Counted from the first letter of the stretch, positions 34,950 through 54,600 are shown. The stretch is 64,000 nucleotides of DNA from Anaeramoeba flamelloides (GCA_027625915.1 JANTQA010000015.1:4183001-4247000); one strand, 5' to 3'. The notes: generated from the sequence alone by a model not told the origin. A program made the numbers and translations.

Positions 34950-35779
34950 CCCACCCCGGTATATATTTAATTTTTCATGTAAATAACTATTCTTTATTAA
35001 TAAACTTATTTTGCATTTTTTTAAATATCCACTTTCTTCTTCTGGTCCACATATATTTAAACCCACTATATTCATATAAAAAACTTATTATATTAATACT
35101 TTTTGAATTTTTTTTTTTTTCTAAAATACAATACTGTTATGAAAAAAAAGTTAAAGGTTATCAAAGAAGGAAAATTATCAGAATGTTCACATATAAATTT
35201 TGACTATTTCACAAATCAAAACTTCCCACTATTTTGAAATTTCCTATTTTATAACAACAGTACAATAAAGAACCAATGACTTTAATCAACCTGTTAAAAC
35301 AAAATAGAGTCTTTTAACATTTTAAAATAATAAAAGAAATTAAAAAAAACCGATCGATAATTAAAATATATTGACCATTTTCGCTTGAAGGTGGCTAATT
35401 GAGAATTATCCATATTCTTGCAAAACTGTTCTACAACAACAACACATACTATAATCAAAAAACATTAAATCTCATATAATCAAAATAATTTTATTTAAAC
35501 TATTTTTTTTAAACTTTCAATTTGTTTAATTTAAATACAAGACCAAAATAGAAAAAATAAATGAAAGATCTCTGAGCTAAATTTCAAAAATAGGGGCATA
35601 TTTTCCATCATAAATATATTTGTTTAATTGTTTTTTAATTTGAATAATAATGTATTTAACTAAAGTTTTTAGAGAAAATAACCAAAATAGATTAATAAAT
35701 AAAAATATAGTATCTTCATTTTATTTTTTGAAAGGTAAATGAAAAAAGAAAAAAATAATAAAAAAAAAATTTCTGTCCC
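34950..35779. other. Gene-free stretch
   Basis: AT-rich spacer with no supported gene. Confidence 0.4.
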
Positions 35780-35784
35780 TAATT

Positions 35785-36368
35785 TTGAAATTTGGCTTAT
35801 TTAAATTATTGTTATTATTGGAAATCCCAACTCAAGAATTTATAAAACAAACTAAAGAGCTACGTCTTGGGCTTTGTGAAGACTTATTCAACAAAAAAAA
35901 AAAATTGCAAAAATACAATTTACTAAAAATACACGAAAGGGAAAAGAACAAAACAATACTATTTTTTTTTGTTTCAAGGTTTTATGATTTTTTATCATAT
36001 TTAAACCAACTTTTTGTTAAAATTTTTGTGATCCAACTTACGCAAATTAATTTTTTTATTTTTGTTAAAAATCTCTCTGGAATATTCATTATTAATCATG
36101 AAATTTTAATTTTTATTTGATAAAATTGTACTTTTTGTTTAGATTTATTTTTGAATTCTAGTAAAAAAATTTTTTTTTTTGCTAAAAATATAACAATTCA
36201 TGTTAAAACACACTAAACGATTATTTTTAGGGGAGTATTACTGGTTCAAAATTAACACCTTCTGGCGAAAATGGATACTATTATTTTCCAACAAAAAATG
36301 AAAATTTTCATTTCAATTTCCAAAATGAATTTTTAATTATTACTGCTAAAACCAAATTAGCAGAGTAA
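35785..36368 (+). CDS. Candidate two-exon gene fragment, unknown product
   Basis: An open exon to 36015 (IPTQEFIKQTKELRLGLCED, later HEREKNKTI and YDFLSYLNQLF) could join in phase 0 an exon 36231-36368 (TGSKLTPSGENGYYYFPTKN, stop TAA) across a 215-bp intron. The second exon follows a good TTATTTTTAG acceptor. There is no ATG at the 5' end, so an upstream exon is needed or the locus is decayed. Composition is more protein-like than the surroundings. No family is recognised. Confidence 0.3.
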
Positions 36369-36379
36369 AAATTTTGTCC

Positions 36380-37083
36380 CTGCGTTCACTCAGGAAGTTT
36401 ATGTTATTGTCTAAAAAAATCATTTCTCAACGAGGTTGTCAAGATCTTTGGATTTTCTTCAACTTATAAACAGAAAATTATTATGGAATGTGAATTAAAA
36501 ATTTTCATTTTTTAATTGGAAAATAATAGTATTTGAAAAAAAATATCTTTTTTGATCGAAAAAAATATTCTATTTTTACATAAAATCATGAAATTTCTTT
36601 TTTGGTTGAAAAATATTGGATGTTATTGATAAATAAATCCGTAGACAGATAAATGAAACAGATTTTTTTTAAAAAAATTAAAAATAAATAAAATAAATAA
36701 AATAATTTCAAAATTATTTTCTTATTTTTCTTTTCATAATTTTTATTCTTAATATTATTTTTGATTTGGTGTTCAGAAAAATCAATTATTGAGAAAAAAG
36801 TAAAAAACCAAAGACTTTAAATAGCAATTTTTGTCTTTTATATGTATAGGAATCTCAAAAAAATAACTTTGCATAGTATTCCCCTTGAAAAATATTAAGC
36901 CATTTCTTTTTTAATGATTTAAACTATAAATGATTTTCTGTTGAATTGTTTCTTGATTTAATTCAATTGGACTAGATGCTATAAGTTTCAAACCCAGAAA
37001 AAATAAGAGAAAAAAAGTGGTTTTGTTTTTTATGAATAAACGAGCAAAGTAGATGAGTAAAAAAATAAAAGAAGGGGTATGAT
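36380..37083. other. Gene-free stretch
   Basis: AT-rich spacer downstream of the cofilin gene. No gene was seen. Confidence 0.4.
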
Positions 37084-37625
37084 CTAAAAATTCAAACCAG
37101 AAATTGACATGTCTATTTCTTGGCAAGACTGTACGAAGTTATTCCGAATTGATGCAAAAATCATTTTGTCTCTGATTCTGGCTCTGTCTGGGCACCAACT
37201 TATAAAACATAATTTTTTAATCTGTAGACTATTATAATTAAATTCGTAAAGATACAAAACAGCTCTACTATAGTGGTTGTTTTCAAAGAACAAGAAGAAT
37301 GCATAAATGTAAATTTTATAAGATTAACGAAACATCAAAAAAAAGATCAATTCAAAAGAATATTACCATGAAGAAACAGGTAAGTGGGCTTTAAAATCTT
37401 CAAATGTTTCTTTTTTTGTTCCAATTCTCTCAATTTCAAATTCGTTAATATTGTCATTTATTTTATAAATCGCATAATTCTCATCACCTTTTAAAACTGA
37501 TCCATTCAAGATTTTATATTCTGATTTGCTTTTGGAGATTTCTGTCCTATATTTAGAAAAGTTGTTGTCCAAGTTAGTGATGTTTTTTTGAAATTATATC
37601 ATTGATTCAAATAAGAAACTTACAT
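37084..37625 (-). CDS. cof1: ADF/cofilin, 121 residues, start codon split by an intron
   Basis: Three exons: the last two bases AT of exon 1 (37625-37624), 37546-37367 and 37267-37084 (TAG). The first intron (77 bp, GTAAGT...AATATAG) cuts the start codon as AT|G, and the second (99 bp, GTAATA...ACTATAG) is in phase 2. The protein is one ADF-H domain: YAIYKINDNINEFEIERIG, then TFEDFKAHLP, then a cysteine and the LYLYEFNY strand, the CFISWCPDRARIRDKM segment that corresponds to the actin-binding long helix start, and FASIRNNF. ADF/cofilin severs and depolymerises actin filaments. It lacks the longer C-terminal tail of animal cofilins. In several eukaryotes the cofilin gene also has an intron right at the start codon, which supports this model. 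The 5' UTR extent is unknown. Confidence 0.85.
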
Positions 37626-37942
37626 TTTATTTTCTTATGGCTTGAAAAAAAAAATGAAATATTGATTTCTCTGAAAAGTTTCCAGTTGAACTCTGATTAT
37701 ATCGGAGAACTAGATCGAAAAGAGTCTATCTTGGGTATATTACAATTGATTGTTCAATATCCAATCTCTTTCAAAAGAATCTATTTGAATTTGAAACAAA
37801 ACAAATTTATTAAAGACTGATCTTGTTATTTTGAAGATTTCTTCAAATCTCAGTAAAATATAATTAAAAAATTAAAATAGAAAGATAATTCGGTTTCATA
37901 CATTTAAAATTTTTCAAAAATCAATTTCTTAAAATCAATTGA

Positions 37943-38125
37943 TTATGTGAGAGTTTGAATTTTAAAGTTGATTTTCAAATTGTGTTCCCTTTCTGAATTT
38001 GGGCATTTGTAAATATGCTGAATACACGTGTTGTTCAGAAAAAATTGATCTTTTATTAAAATTTCATTTCTCTGCTTGTGGGGTTCAATAGTGTAAGATT
38101 TAACAGTAAACCGACTTGATATCAT
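37943..38125 (-). CDS. Candidate small ORF, 60 residues
   Basis: An ATG-to-TAA frame (MISSRFTVKSYTIEPHKQRN..., with CPNSEREHNLKI near the end) lies between repeat D copy 2 and the cofilin gene. It has two cysteines and mixed composition, unlike the K/N/I/F-rich noise nearby. No domain is recognised. It may be an exon of a larger gene or chance. Confidence 0.25.
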   Translation of the reverse strand: MISSRFTVKSYTIEPHKQRNEILIKDQFFLNNTCIQHIYKCPNSEREHNLKINFKIQTLT

Positions 38126-38159
38126 TCCGGAAAAAAATTGGTAAATCAATATAACCAAA

Positions 38160-38533
38160 CACAAGTGTAAATAAGGAATATTGTAAAAAATAGAGTTTTT
38201 ATAATTTTAGAGATAAATTTAGAGCTCCATGTATTTATCCAAATTTTGGTAATAGTAAACGAAAATATCCGTTTTGATTTTTGATCTCAAAGGGATTTTC
38301 AATATAAGATCGTTTGGAAAATACCAATACTTGGTTTGACAACTTTTTTTTTTTTAAATTTGAAAGATGGTTGTTTGCCAAACGATTTTTTGATTAAAAT
38401 TGTTCTTAGTCTATTAACATAATCAGATATTATATTTACTATTACTAAAATTGGGATAAATGAATGGAGCTCTATATTTATCTCTAAAATTATAAAAACT
38501 CTATTGTTTACCATATTCATATTTACTCTTGTG
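38160..38533. mobile_element. Repeat D copy 2: foldback element
   Basis: A 374-bp unit with CACAAG...CTTGTG ends and long inverted arms, a reverse-orientation copy of 19057-19428. It abuts the composite repeat that follows. Confidence 0.75.
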
Positions 38534-39240
38534 AAGAGGAAAAAAAGTTCAACACAGTTTTTAATTGGGAACCTTACTAGAACCAGAAAATAAAATCAAG
38601 ATCAATCAAAAAAATAATAAATAAATAATCAAATACAAAATGAAATATTCAGCAAAATAACAGTTTTTTTAATGGTATTTTTTGGTATGGGTTTTTCTTT
38701 GATTGATCTATTAGTAAAAATTTATACAAAAAATTGATAATTTTTGGGATCTCCAAAACTACACTAGCAATTTCGATATGAAAGTAGATTTAAATTGTAT
38801 TTGTTGGTTTGATTGAAAATAATATAATGGATTATTATTTGAAGTTAATTGGTTTCTTCTTTTAATTGATTTTACTTTTCATTTTCAGTAAGTTTCCAAT
38901 GATAAGCTCATTTTCGCTTTATCTCCCTTTTTTAACTTTTTTCCCAAAACGGTTAATATAAAACTTTTTATTCAAGGATCCTATTTTTAAATATTTTTAA
39001 ATTAATAATAATTACTAATTTATTTCCTCAATAGTTAATTAGAATTTTTAACCATCATACAGTTTTTGTTCTTTCAATTCTAAAGGTAATACTGGTATTT
39101 GAATTATAAATGGGGAAAAAAATTGACTTCCTTTTCCATATTTTTCTTATATCAAAAGACTTTTCAAAGAAATAGGATACAATTTGTGGTTTTGTGTATG
39201 AAAAGGAAATTGAAAAAAAGAAAAAATCTAAAAAAGTAAA
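38534..39240. repeat. Composite repeat (H + J) copy 3
   Basis: It is an inverted counterpart of 10965-11700: H unit at 38540-38960 (TTGGGAACCTTACTAG ... CAGTAAGTTTCCAATGA ends), then the J block at 39090-39230 starting ACTGGTATTTGAATTATAAA. Confidence 0.6.
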
Positions 39241-39379
39241 AAATGATTTTTAAACTATTTTCGAGTCAAAAAAGACCAGTTATAATGAGTGAATTGCACG
39301 TGTCTAAAGTATTTAAATGTATTTTAGAAGAAAAAATTTCCTTTGAAAATTTCTCAACAGATATCTTTTTATAAGATTT

Positions 39380-39401
39380 ATATATATATATATATATATA
39401 T
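39380..39401. repeat. TA microsatellite
   Basis: A short (TA)n run just 3' of the candidate ORF on the minus strand. Confidence 0.85.
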
Positions 39402-39665
39402 TTATATTGATACCCAATTGTTGTGTAATTTTTTTTTTATTGCAAGATCGATAGTCACTAAAATAAAACTTGCTATTATAATGTTTTTATAACAACGAAA
39501 ATTTTTGTTGAGAATATAATTGATTTCTATCGGATTTTTATTTGATCTTCCTTCTAAGATCAAAATTCGAATTATTGTTTTTCTCAATATGGCACTAAGA
39601 ATTTTAGTTTTGAATTTTTTTACAAAATCTGAATTAGTTCCTTTTTTTAGTTTTACTTGATACAT
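39402..39665 (-). CDS. Candidate small membrane protein ORF, 87 residues
   Basis: An uninterrupted ATG-to-TAA frame. It has a basic N-terminal half (LKKGTNSDFVKKFKTK) and one hydrophobic segment near residues 60-76 (IIIASFILVTIDLAI). No homologue is recognised. Being single-exon in a region free of identified repeats, it could be a real small gene, but chance frames of this length do occur in the window. Confidence 0.3.
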   Translation of the reverse strand: MYQVKLKKGTNSDFVKKFKTKILSAILRKTIIRILILEGRSNKNPIEINYILNKNFRCYKNIIIASFILVTIDLAIKKKLHNNWVSI

Positions 39666-46371
<6,706 letters not shown>

Positions 46372-47032
46372 TCAAATTATTTTTATTTTTATTTTAATAT
46401 TATCTAGATTAGATAAAAAAAAATTAAACTTAAAAACACAATATATGTATATTGGATAAGATCTGTTGAAATTTCTTATTTAGTATTTAATATTATTTTT
46501 TCTCAATAAAAGTTAGAAGTTAATGTTTTTTTTAATATTAATTAATCATCTATACCTTTCTTTAATTATATATTTTTTTTTAATCAACTAAAGTTGTAAA
46601 AATATTTTGTTTCAATTTTCAATTTTTTTGATATTTTTTGAAATTCGTTTAGATATTTCCCTTATTTTTAAAAAATAGAACCAAATTTTACAGAATTTTC
46701 TTTCAAATCAACTAATATAGGTGAATAAAAATTTTATATATCATTTAAAAAAATTTAAAACAGAAATTATTTAACAACCAATCACCAATCTAGAGTTGAA
46801 TTTTCATTTGGAAATGCAGAAGAATTTTCAAATTTAATTGAAATTTCATTGTATAACATAAATTTATGAAAAATTGAACTTTACGATTCTTAGATCATTC
46901 AATAGTTATCCTTACCTATCAAATATGTATATCTTCCGGAAGAAAAGAATTTTCATTATTTTTAAATTAATTTAAACTTTTTTTCAGTCAAGGTGTACCA
47001 GTTTTATTGAATATATAGATCATATTCTAGTA
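46372..47032. other. Rab2 3' flank, gene-free
   Basis: AT-rich with no gene. The Rab2 3' UTR must lie at its start. Confidence 0.5.
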
Positions 47033-47229
47033 CAGTCAGTTTCACTTTTAAGGCACAAACTTTCAACGAAATTTAAGGCACAAAAAAAATCTCAAATTAA
47101 AGCACAAAATTCAAATTCTAGAAAAAATAAATTGTAAAAAAAAATATTCCAAATTTTGTGCTTTAATTTGAGATTTTTTTGTGCCTTAAATTTCGTTGAA
47201 AGTTTGTGCCTTAAAAGTGAAACTGACTG
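47033..47229. mobile_element. Repeat B copy 5: near-perfect hairpin
   Basis: The two arms of about 85 bases are almost identical inverted copies (CAGTCAGTTTCACTTTTAAG ... and its complement), flanked by TA. It is the least diverged B copy in the window and probably the most recent. Confidence 0.9.
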
Positions 47230-47289
47230 TAGTTTAATTCACTATTATTCTCAAAATAATTTTTTCAAATTTTCAAATTGTTCAATATT

Positions 47290-50090
47290 ATTAATTCTAT
47301 GTTAATTTATTGGTTGTTGAATTTAAAAATACTTTTGAATGCAAGGAATGGTGTGTTAAGATGAGTAATGTTTGAAAATTTTTCTTTAATTTGGTTAACA
47401 ACAGTATTATTAATTAATGAATTTTTTGAAATATTGATTCCAGATCTTGATATCATGGGAATCCAATTCACTGATTTTATAATTATTAATGTATATAAGA
47501 GACACGATCGAAATAACGAAATAAATAAAAAAATTATCAATCTTTTACAAAAATATCAAAATCATAAAACAATCATTGGAGGCGATTTTAATTTGATTAA
47601 AAATCAAATAAATTATTTTTCAAAATTCAATTTCAAAATTATTTTCAATTCGAAACCAACCAGAAATAATAATAATTTAGATTATTTTATAACAAATTTC
47701 AATAATTTAAAATATCAAAAATCAAAAACAATAAAAAATAAAATTAGTGACCACAATGCAATTTTGAACAAATTTAATATTAATAAAAAATGGGAAGTTA
47801 AAGATATTTTTAGAATTAAAGATATCCCAAATTTTCATCTTGATTTTATTAATTTTTTTCAATCTAATAATTATCAATTAAATGAAAAAAAATTCAAAAT
47901 TTTCAAAAAAAATTTAAAAAGAAAGAAAGAATTATTTTAAATATACCAAAAAAAGATTTAAAATTGTATAACTTAATTAATAGAGTATTTGAAAATAATG
48001 AATTAATTAAAGAAATAAAAAATAGGAACTCAAAAATGTATTTTAAATTAATTAATCAAATCAATATAGAATTTGAAGAAAATCAAAATTTTTGGAAAAA
48101 AATTAATAGATTAAGAGAAACTTCAAGTAAAATGATTCTAAATAATGAAAATATGGAAAGAGCTTATTTTGAATTTGTTGAGTCTATTAGTAAAAAACCA
48201 AAAATATATATAATTAATTTTATCAAAAATTTTAAATTAGACAAAAATAATATTTTAAATATTAAAGTAGAGGAAATATTTTCAACTAAAAAATTAAAGA
48301 AATAATGAAATATCAAAAAAATATATCAGTAAAAGAATTTGATAAAATATTCCAATATAAATCAATAAAAAATCAAAACAGTGATTTTTATTTAAATTAC
48401 GAAAGTTTTAAAAAACAATTCAAAAAATATTTCTAAATTGGATTAATGATATTTCTCAAAAAAATATCCATTTTATTAAAAAAAGAAATTTATTATTTAT
48501 TCATAAATCTGGAGATGAAGGAGTTCCACTTAATTATCGACCAATATCAATTAATCAAACGCTCCCAAGATTTTTTCTTAAATTATTATATGCGGGAATC
48601 CAAGACTCTTGGGATTTAGTTTCAAAAAACCAATTTGGTTTTAAAAAAAAATTAGATACAAGAATTGCAGTTCTAAATCTATTCAATGAATTTAATAAAA
48701 TAAAAAACAAATTCAAAAAAGATAAAATTTATATTGTTACAATAGATATACAAAAATGCTTTGATTCTATCCATCACTCGCTTATTTATTACTCACTAAA
48801 AAAATTTATAAAAAATGAAATAGTAATAAATTTTTTACTTGCTAATTATTCAAAAGAGGGAATGGGAGTGTATCAAGGAGATCCATTATCCCCTTTACTA
48901 TTTGGATTTATTACCCATTTTCTCTTAGATAAACTCAAACCATTAGCGATACATGTTCAAATGTTTGCAGATGATTTGATACTAATCATGAAAGGATCTC
49001 TGATAGAAATAAATTATCAGATTGAAAAAATATATAGAATTATTCGACATTTTGGTATGAATCCAAATGATGATAAAACGAAAAAAACTACCAATCCAAA
49101 AGAAATATTATATCTTGGGATTTGGTTAGATAAAAAAAACTCATTTAAAATTTAACCTTGATAAAGTTAAAACCAATTTTAAAAAAATAACTAATATTTT
49201 ACAACAAAAGAAATTTACTAATGGATTGAAAATTCATATTTTTAAAGCGGTCTTACATGGTCAATTGTTATATGGATTAGAAATATTTGATTTGACAAAA
49301 CAAGATTTCAATGATATAGATGTGTGGATTAATAAAAAAGTAACAAAATTTTTATTAATAAATCCACACTCTCCTAGACTTATATATAAAACTGAAGCAA
49401 AAATAGATTCAGCAAGAATAACTATATATAAAAGAAGATTTAAACTAATTCAAAAATTAACCTTTTTGGGTTTTCATGAAATAGTAAAAAATCTCAAATT
49501 CAGAGAACAGAAATTTGAAAATATTAACTGGCAATCAGACACCCTAAAAGAATTAGAATTTGAACTTGAGAAATATCGAATTAAACAACTGGAAAATAGT
49601 CCAAGTTGGAAAGTTCATAAATATTTAAAAATAATTTCTATTCAAAATAATATTAACAAACAACAAAGATACTTAAAATGGAAGGGCTCAACTTCAATCT
49701 TAAAACTCAGAAATTTTACAAATTATTTAAATAGATATTCTTATGTTATGAACAAGGACAAATCAAAATACTGTAAATTATGCAAAAAATCAAAAAAAAT
49801 AGATATCATTGAAGATTTGGATCATTTTCTCTGGAACTGCCCAGCCTATGAAAATAATCGTAAAATCTGGATATCCGAAATTAAAAAAATTTAACATCTC
49901 TAATATATTAAAAAATAATATTACTATTTTTGATATTATTAGAAAAAGAGATTCATTGTATTTATTAGCCTTAATAGGTAATAAATTTATTTTTGAGTCT
50001 TTAACAAAATTCCTAAATCATAATTTAGGAATTCGGGCAAATAAGAGGAATTAAAAACTCCTCCGTTAAATAATAAAAAAAAAATTAATG
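47290..50090 (+). mobile_element. LINE-1: degenerate non-LTR retrotransposon
   Basis: 5'-truncated element with, in order: the C-terminal half of an AP-endonuclease domain (47368-47780: IIGGDFN, LDYF, KISDHNAI); a reverse transcriptase (about 48410-49155: TIDIQKCFDSIHH, QGDPLSPLLF, FADD motif); a linker; and a C-x2-C...H-x4-C zinc knuckle (49775-49850: CKLCKKSKK... HFLWNC). The last ~55 codons (IFDIIRKRDSLYLLALIGNK) are in another frame and end near 50054. The coding parts lie in several frames with stops between them, so the copy is inactive. The layout endonuclease-RT-zinc knuckle fits the L1/Tx1-like clade. The 3' end has ATTCGGGCAAATAAGAGG, a small hairpin and an A-rich tail. No flanking duplication could be fixed. 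Confidence 0.88.
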
Positions 50091-50175
50091 AATTTTTTTT
50101 TAATAATCTCAATTATTATTCAACAAAATATTTTTTTGAAAAAAAAAACTTATTGAATTATTCATAAGTAAAAAA

Positions 50176-50707
50176 ATAAGCCCCATTCCAAAATTTTGGA
50201 CACACCCAAAATCAAAAATAGGTAAAATACAACACAATTTATTATATTTTTCCAAACCTAATATAAAACCAAATTTAAGGTTACTGAGTATTAATCTTTT
50301 TATTTGTAATCATTTTAATCCAAATAAAAGAAAAAAATTTAAAACAAAAAAATAAAAATCGGTTTGTCCAAAATTCTGAAACAAGCAGAACAAAAAATAT
50401 ATTGGTAAATTTGTAAAAATTTCACCAACAATTGTTGATCGATCAAATGATAAGATAACATCGACAAATTGAATGTGATTTTCCCTTAAACAAAGTCAAC
50501 ACTAACGTTCTATCAACGATCAAAAAAAATTTCCAGATCTAACTAAACAGATTATGAGTCTAGAAAAAAGGAAATGAAAACAAAACAAAAAAGACAAAAA
50601 ATGAAATAGTTTGTAAAATCAAAATTATACCCAAATTAAATGTAAAGTGTAGTATTGATATTCTTTTAACAGTTTAAATGTGTCCAAATTTTTGGAATTT
50701 AGTTTAG
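50176..50707. mobile_element. Repeat C copy 1: ~532-bp element
   Basis: The ends CCCCATTCCAAAATTTTGGACAC and GTGTCCAAATTTTTGGAAT are inverted repeats of about 25 bp. It is colinear with 59977-60510 (about 85 percent alike by eye). The interior has a conserved ACCAACAATTGTTGATCGATCAA block. It probably derives from a Tc1/pogo-type transposon, and no intact frame is left. Confidence 0.7.
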
Positions 50708-51137
50708 TCAATAATTTTAAAAATAAACAATAATAGTTTAATTATTTTCATATATTCTCTCGTAAAATTTGGGTTTTTGAAAAAAATCTCTAATATCACT
50801 TCATACCATTTCATTGGTCGACCTTGTAGTTTTTTTGTTATATCCTATTTTTTATTTGGAATCAAAAATATATAAAATTTTCTTTCAAATATTATACGAA
50901 AGAAATTAATAATTGTAAATCATTGAATCAAATTATTATTTAATTTAATATTTTAAAGATTACATTTTTATTTTAAATATTTGTAAATAAAGAATAAAAA
51001 TATAAAAAAAAATATAAAAAATAATGAGTAATTTTTTTTTGTAAATCAAAAAAAGTTTATTATTAAAGATTTTGTTATAAATAATACGATTAAAAAGTAA
51101 ATATGTATTTGTTAGTTTTTTATATATCTTATTTAAA
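50708..51137. other. Gene-free stretch beyond the kinase stop
   Basis: AT-rich; holds the 3' UTR of the kinase gene on the minus strand. No gene was seen. Confidence 0.45.
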
Positions 51138-51620
51138 TTATTTTTTTTGATAAATATCCTGAGTGCCACCTTGTTTTAAGTTATATTTTTTAAAAGTAAA
51201 TCCAGCAAATTGGTTATTTCTTTCGGATAGATTTAGTGATTCAGGTTCTTCTAAATCGATTTCATTTTCGTCAAAATAACTAGTATCAAAATAAGAAATA
51301 TCAAGATCGGATTCAACTTTAGGTACAAAAGGTGGCGTAGAATTTTGAAAATTGTTCCATTCAATGCCTTCAAAAAATGGATGATTTTTAATCTCTTGGA
51401 TTCCATTTTTTCCAAGTCTTTTATTTGGCTTATTTATTAATTTACGGATTAAATTCCAGGCCTGTGGCTGTATAATTTCTTCATCAGTTTCATCATCTAA
51501 TGGATTTTCAAGTGAACTTTTGAAATCAATGACATTTTCTAAAGTTTCTTCAATACTTGAACCTGAAAATGGTGGGAAGCCTGTTAACATTTCATACAGA
51601 ATACAACCTATGCGTTATTA

Positions 51621-51656
<36 letters not shown>

Positions 51657-54600
51657 AGAAATAAAAAATTATTTAAATGAAATGATTTTGTTTTTTTTTT
51701 TACAAATAATTAAAATTAATGATCAATATGTTTTTGATTACACTATTGTATTTTTAAAAAAATATTTCTTTTCAAAAAATTATTTCTTTTCGAAAAATAT
51801 TTACTTGTCACATCCGATGATCTTATCTCAAAAAAGATTTTATAATAATTCTTTGATTTTTAAAATGTACTTAGTTGGTTTAAAATTTATTCCCAAGATA
51901 AAGAATTCCTCTTTGGAAGGATTTATGTATAACTTTTTTAAATTAAAACCTGGAAAATTGAAATAGATTATGTCGAATTATGAATCAAAATGATTACTTC
52001 ATTTGAACATAAAAATAGTTTCTATTAATTCACAATAATTACGAAATTGCTTGGTGAATTTTTAAACAGTTTTTTTTTTGAAAAAATTATTTTTTTTTTT
52101 TTTAAATTTCTTAACAAAGTATGAAAAACTGATTTTCGAATTTATTTCTAGATATTTCAAGTATTTTAATTTATGAAATAGATTTTTTTGGAACACTTCG
52201 ATAATATACAAAAAATTTTAAAAAATATTTTAAGAATTTTCTAACAAGTTTCTTTTCTTTTTTTTTTCCAAAGAATACAAGAATTAACCCTTAAGGACTA
52301 CGTTTCCGCATGGGAGAGTGTTGAGTTATTGTGTTACTTTATGTTCTCTTTTCAATAAGAATTTTCATTATGAATAAATTTGACAAAAAAATTACCAGTT
52401 CCGAAGTTAAAATCACACTAATAAAAAAAAAAAAAAAAATTTATAAAAGAAATCTTGGTTTGAAAAATTAAAAAAAAAAAATGATCTTTAAGGGTTTTTA
52501 AGAACAAGTTCAAATTTGAAAACATTTCAAACTTGTAAAAACAACTGTAAAAAATATTTTGAACATCCATCGGAATTGACTTGTGTTTATCGATTTGAAA
52601 CGGAAATTATGAAATATTAAAATCGAATTTTGGGGGGGCTAGAAAGGGTAAAAGTGTATAAATTGTTGGAATTGTGAAAATTTGCAATTTTTTTATATGA
52701 AAAATTCTTAGTTTAGAAATTTAAGGGATTAGCGTCACCATAGACTTATCTATAATCAAAGTATGCTTGTTATTGGGCGTAAATGTTATTAGAACGCCAT
52801 GGCTCAAATAGCTTCCGTGACTCTAAAAAATCTATTATAAATCTTTTTTTACAATAAATTATTACATTTTTTACTAATGATCACAATTAAAAATTTTCTT
52901 TTTTAGAAATTTTTTTTTAATTACTTTTTGACGAATCTAAAAACTAGAAACTCAAAATAATAGTATTCTGGGATTTAATCATTCATATTTAGAACTTACA
53001 AAATTAACTATTTTTTTGAATTTTTTAATATCAAAAGATTAACTCAATAATAATCAACATAAAAACCCAAAAAATGATTCTTTTTTGTTTCCTTTCTCTA
53101 AAGCTAATTGGAACACCAATATATTTCCAATATTTCTGAAATAATTTGCCAAAAAAATCTATTCATTAATTATTTAATTGTTTAAAAAAAAATGAATTTT
53201 TGTGCTTTTAATCTACATTCTGCCACAAATTTAAGAAAGATATTTTGCAAATTTGAAGTCTGAATATTGATAATTCAACCATTTAAATTTGTGAAAAATA
53301 CATATTTTTTTCTAAAATTGTTGGGTTTTTTACTAATAAAAGGATTATTTTTAATTGAAGAGATCAACAAATATCACTACTTTATTAATCGATTTTTTAG
53401 AGACATTTGAACCAAGTAGCACTAGTGTGGTTACGCCCAATAACAACATACTTTGATCTTAGGCTTCTCCTTGGTAGACGCTAATCTCTCAACTTCGATA
53501 ATATAACTCTTTCAAGAGAGTTTTTTCACTCAATTCCCCAGTTTTCGCATTACAAAGTAATCCTTAAAGAATATCATAATTTTTATTTTTTATGTTTAAA
53601 AAAATGAAGAAATAAAAAAAATATACTTACCAAAACTCCAAAAATCTACTGTCTTTGTATATCCCTTTTTCTCTAAAATTTCGGGTGAAATATATTCTGG
53701 TGATCCAACAACAGTAAAAAATTTGTTTCTTCTTTTTTGTTGTAATTGTCTCTTCGAGAGTGTATTATTTGAAATATTTTTTTTTGAATTTTTCTTCTTT
53801 TGCTTTTTTTTGTTGATTCGTTTAACGGTATCTCTCCATTCTTTTTTAACAATGAATTTTTTTGATAATCCAAAATCAGTTAATTTGACATGACCGTCAT
53901 GATTAATCAAAAAGTTTTCAGGTTTTAAATCTCTTTGATAATAAAATATAGAATATATTTAAAATAAAATATTTTGATGAATGATTTAAAAAAAGAAAGA
54001 AGAATAATTAGAAGAAGAAGAATAATTAATACAAAACTTTATAAAGTAATTTAAAAAAAAAAAATAAAAGAATAATAATAATTATAATGGATATAAAATC
54101 CGAAATTTTTTTACAACCATTTTAAAAGAGTAAAGAAAAGAAGTCTCCAATAAACAAGTGGTTATTAAAGCGTTTAAACAATGAAAAGGCTTTTTTTTTT
54201 TCAATAATTTTTTAAGAGTAGAAGAACTGACAAATAAGATCAAATAAATTTGCTATTTATTTTTTCTTTTTCGAAAGTCACTGGACTTCATAACTTAAAC
54301 CAGGCAATTTTTTAACAAAAAATATTTTTTATAAGCCATGTTTTTATTTTCTATTGTCATTTTTCTTTTCTTTCTCTATTTATTTACAGGTATTTTCATG
54401 TTAAATGGGGAAAAAATTTCATTTTACTGATATATTCAAATAAAGGTAAAAAAACTTTTTAGTTAATAAACCTTTTTTGAAATTGATTAACTCTACTTTC
54501 AAAACCGTTCTTGGAAAAGAATATTTCTAAGGACAGCCAATTTTACAAGGTTTCTGAACTGTTAAACCAATAAAATGATTTATCCATTTTTATTCGAATC

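Noticed and set aside
37602-37820. 72-codon plus-strand frame over the cofilin start
   Set aside because: It has no ATG, overlaps the cofilin first exon and intron on the other strand, and has no recognisable domain.
47307-47540. 77-codon minus-strand frame
   Set aside because: It is the antisense of the LINE-1 endonuclease region.
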